DNA of 64,000 bases from JAMLHH01 sp037189845 (GTDB taxonomy: Bacteria > Bacteroidota > Bacteroidia > Chitinophagales > JADIYW01), in assembly GCA_037189845.1 (NCBI GenBank), contig JBBCIS010000004.1, positions 62,001 through 126,000 of the forward strand, read 5' to 3'. Positions 62,864-64,000 of the stretch are shown here, piece by piece; the stretch's first letter is position 1, and each line of letters begins with the position of its first letter. Under the pieces are notes generated by a model. That model made no database searches and was not told the origin of the DNA. It worked only from the letters and a program-made list of their open reading frames with translations. The translations under genes and the position numbers were made by a program.

Positions 62864-62931
62864 TTGCTATATTCGTGACAATATAAAATCTAAAGCCAAA
62901 GATATAATAACTACATTTGTTGCATTATATT

Positions 62932-64000
62932 ATGGCAAAATTTATACAAAACATAATTGACGAAATAATTGACCAATACTTATTTGCTGACGAAACTAAG
63001 CGTCCCTGGATTATTGGTTTTAGCGGTGGAAAAGACTCAACCGTAATGCTTCAATTGGTTTGGAAAGCATTGGTGCAAGTGAAAGATTTTCATGGAGTTG
63101 CGGGCAGAGATATTTATGTGGTTTGTAATGATACAATGGTTGAAAATCCAGTAATAACAGAATATGTTTATAGAGTTTTAGATAAGATAGAACAAGCTGC
63201 AAGAGACCAAGATCTACCTATACAAGTTAGAAAAACCATACCGAGATTAGAAGATTCTTTTTGGGTAAATCTGATTGGCAAAGGCTATCCGGCACCTAAT
63301 AACGCTTTCCGTTGGTGTACTGAAAGGCTAAAGATAAGACCCACTCAAAGATTTATTGTAGAGCAAGTTGACGAATTTGGAGAGGCTGTTATTCTGATTG
63401 GAACACGTTCAGCAGAATCCGCCAATCGCGCAAAATCAATGAAAAAACACGCTATCAAAGGTAAACGACTTACTAAACATCCTACGCAACCTAATACATT
63501 TATGTATGCTCCAATCCGACATTTAACATTAGAAGAAGTTTGGTACATCATTAATACGATGTCTTCTCCTTGGGGAGCAAGTAATGAAGAATTATTCCAA
63601 ATTTACGCGGATGCAAGTGCTGACGACTACGAATGTCCGACAGTTGTAACTGATAAAGAACATAAATCATGTGGACAAAGTCGTTTCGGTTGCTGGACTT
63701 GTACGGTTGTAAAGCAAGACAAATCAATGTCCGCATTGATTGAAAATGGTTTGACTTGGCTTAAACCTCTTTTACAATTAAGAAATGAACTAGCAGAAGA
63801 AAGAAATATTATTGAAAATCGTATGCCACAACGCAGAAATGGAACTGATGCTGTAAATGGAATGGGGCCTTACTATCCGCAGTATAGGGCTTCAGTTTTA
63901 AATAGATTACTTCAAGCTCAAAAAGAAGTTCAAAATGAGAAATCACACATTGAATTAATTACAAATCAGGAACTTGTTGCTATTCAGACAATTTGGTATC
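62932..64000 (+). CDS. dndC: DNA phosphorothioation protein DndC, N-terminal part (cut by window edge)
   Basis: 356 complete codons, open at the right edge; the usual length is about 500. PAPS-reductase-like PP-loop FSGGKDSTVML (31-37), then RWCTERLKIRPTQ (Cys129). Cys235, Cys247, Cys254 and Cys257 lie in YECPTVV and SCGQSRFGCWTC, the [4Fe-4S] ligand region of DndC. DndC, with the DndA or IscS cysteine desulphurase and DndDE, replaces a non-bridging phosphate oxygen in DNA by sulphur. It is the first gene of the visible locus; the partners lie to the right. A -7-like TACATTTG ends 12 bp before the ATG. Confidence 0.9.
   Translation, partial: MAKFIQNIIDEIIDQYLFADETKRPWIIGFSGGKDSTVMLQLVWKALVQVKDFHGVAGRDIYVVCNDTMVENPVITEYVYRVLDKIEQAARDQDLPIQVRKTIPRLEDSFWVNLIGKGYPAPNNAFRWCTERLKIRPTQRFIVEQVDEFGEAVILIGTRSAESANRAKSMKKHAIKGKRLTKHPTQPNTFMYAPIRHLTLEEVWYIINTMSSPWGASNEELFQIYADASADDYECPTVVTDKEHKSCGQSRFGCWTCTVVKQDKSMSALIENGLTWLKPLLQLRNELAEERNIIENRMPQRRNGTDAVNGMGPYYPQYRASVLNRLLQAQKEVQNEKSHIELITNQELVAIQTIWY

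Larger units (their letters stand above)
62280..62931. other. Intergenic region between hemH and dndC
   Basis: 652 bases. It holds a GC-rich palindrome (62295-62316), a 7-bp inverted repeat (62844-62863) and a -7-like TACATTTG (62912-62919) just before dndC. The rest is AT-rich with no credible ORF. Confidence 0.6.

Noticed and set aside
1..64000. CRISPR array, rRNA operon or prophage
   Set aside because: I found no regularly spaced repeats, rRNA sequence or phage structural genes in the window.

Overview
The window comes from a chromosome of the phylum Bacteroidota. The evidence: a protein with a type IX secretion C-terminal sorting domain (38707-40143), many MKK-type Sec-signal proteins and lipoproteins, an AhpC/TSA thioredoxin with a DUF4369-like N-terminus, promoters of the TTTG-N19-TAnnTTTG type, and almost no Shine-Dalgarno sequences. 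The base composition looks AT-rich (judged by eye, not counted). I cannot fix the family.

Layout. 1-1000: left-edge accessory debris (tail of a GNAT acetyltransferase, a secreted hypothetical, a frameshifted lipoprotein). 1043-4614: DUF421 membrane protein, glutamate dehydrogenase and the haem-export genes ccmB-ccmC-ccmD on the minus strand. 5048-11450: complete tetR-tolC-mfp-rnd efflux operon. 11685-12886: cbpA-cbpM chaperone pair. 12983-13600: two small genes flanking a 92-bp attC-like imperfect palindrome. 13755-16610: cytochrome c lipoprotein, then an RNA-repair operon (RNA ligase plus HD-polynucleotide kinase). 16676-22949: branched-chain aminotransferase, a LysM-containing DUF1571-like protein, a pseudouridine synthase, a TlpA-like thioredoxin, a phytol/dolichol-kinase-like protein and an SDR enzyme. 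23000-28300: envelope proteins around an IS3 orfA remnant. 28362-35839: a lipocalin-like protein, a flippase overlapped by an asparagine-synthase-like gene, an exported superoxide dismutase, OsmC, an HD phosphohydrolase, RsmG and small lipoproteins.

36100-38181 is a short arginine operon (GNAT acyltransferase plus argG) behind a leader with competing hairpins, one of them a terminator. 38707-47131 holds the T9SS cargo, psd, the ilvB-ilvN-ilvC operon, an accessory macro-domain gene pair, and aroC. 47210-51857 carries DinB, a lipoprotein metallo-beta-lactamase with all subclass B1 ligands, a UshA-like nucleotidase and a YdjM-like protein. 51910-55887 contains a PD-(D/E)XK nuclease gene broken by one in-frame stop, a Crp/Fnr regulator and a 424-residue relative of the DNA polymerase III alpha palm and fingers that has lost two of the three catalytic aspartates. 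56086-56304 has two identical tRNA-Asp genes. 56367-62279 is housekeeping (EEP phosphatase, monoacylglycerol-lipase-like hydrolase, folE, pirin, SCP2 protein, hemH). At 62932 dndC begins and runs off the right edge, so a DNA phosphorothioation locus probably lies beyond.

The most unusual items are the inactivated DnaE-like protein, the argG leader, the RNA-repair operon with its 8-bp inverted repeat, the B1 enzyme, the LysM insertion in a DUF1571-like protein, and the attC-like palindrome. All positions were read by eye; no database search was possible.
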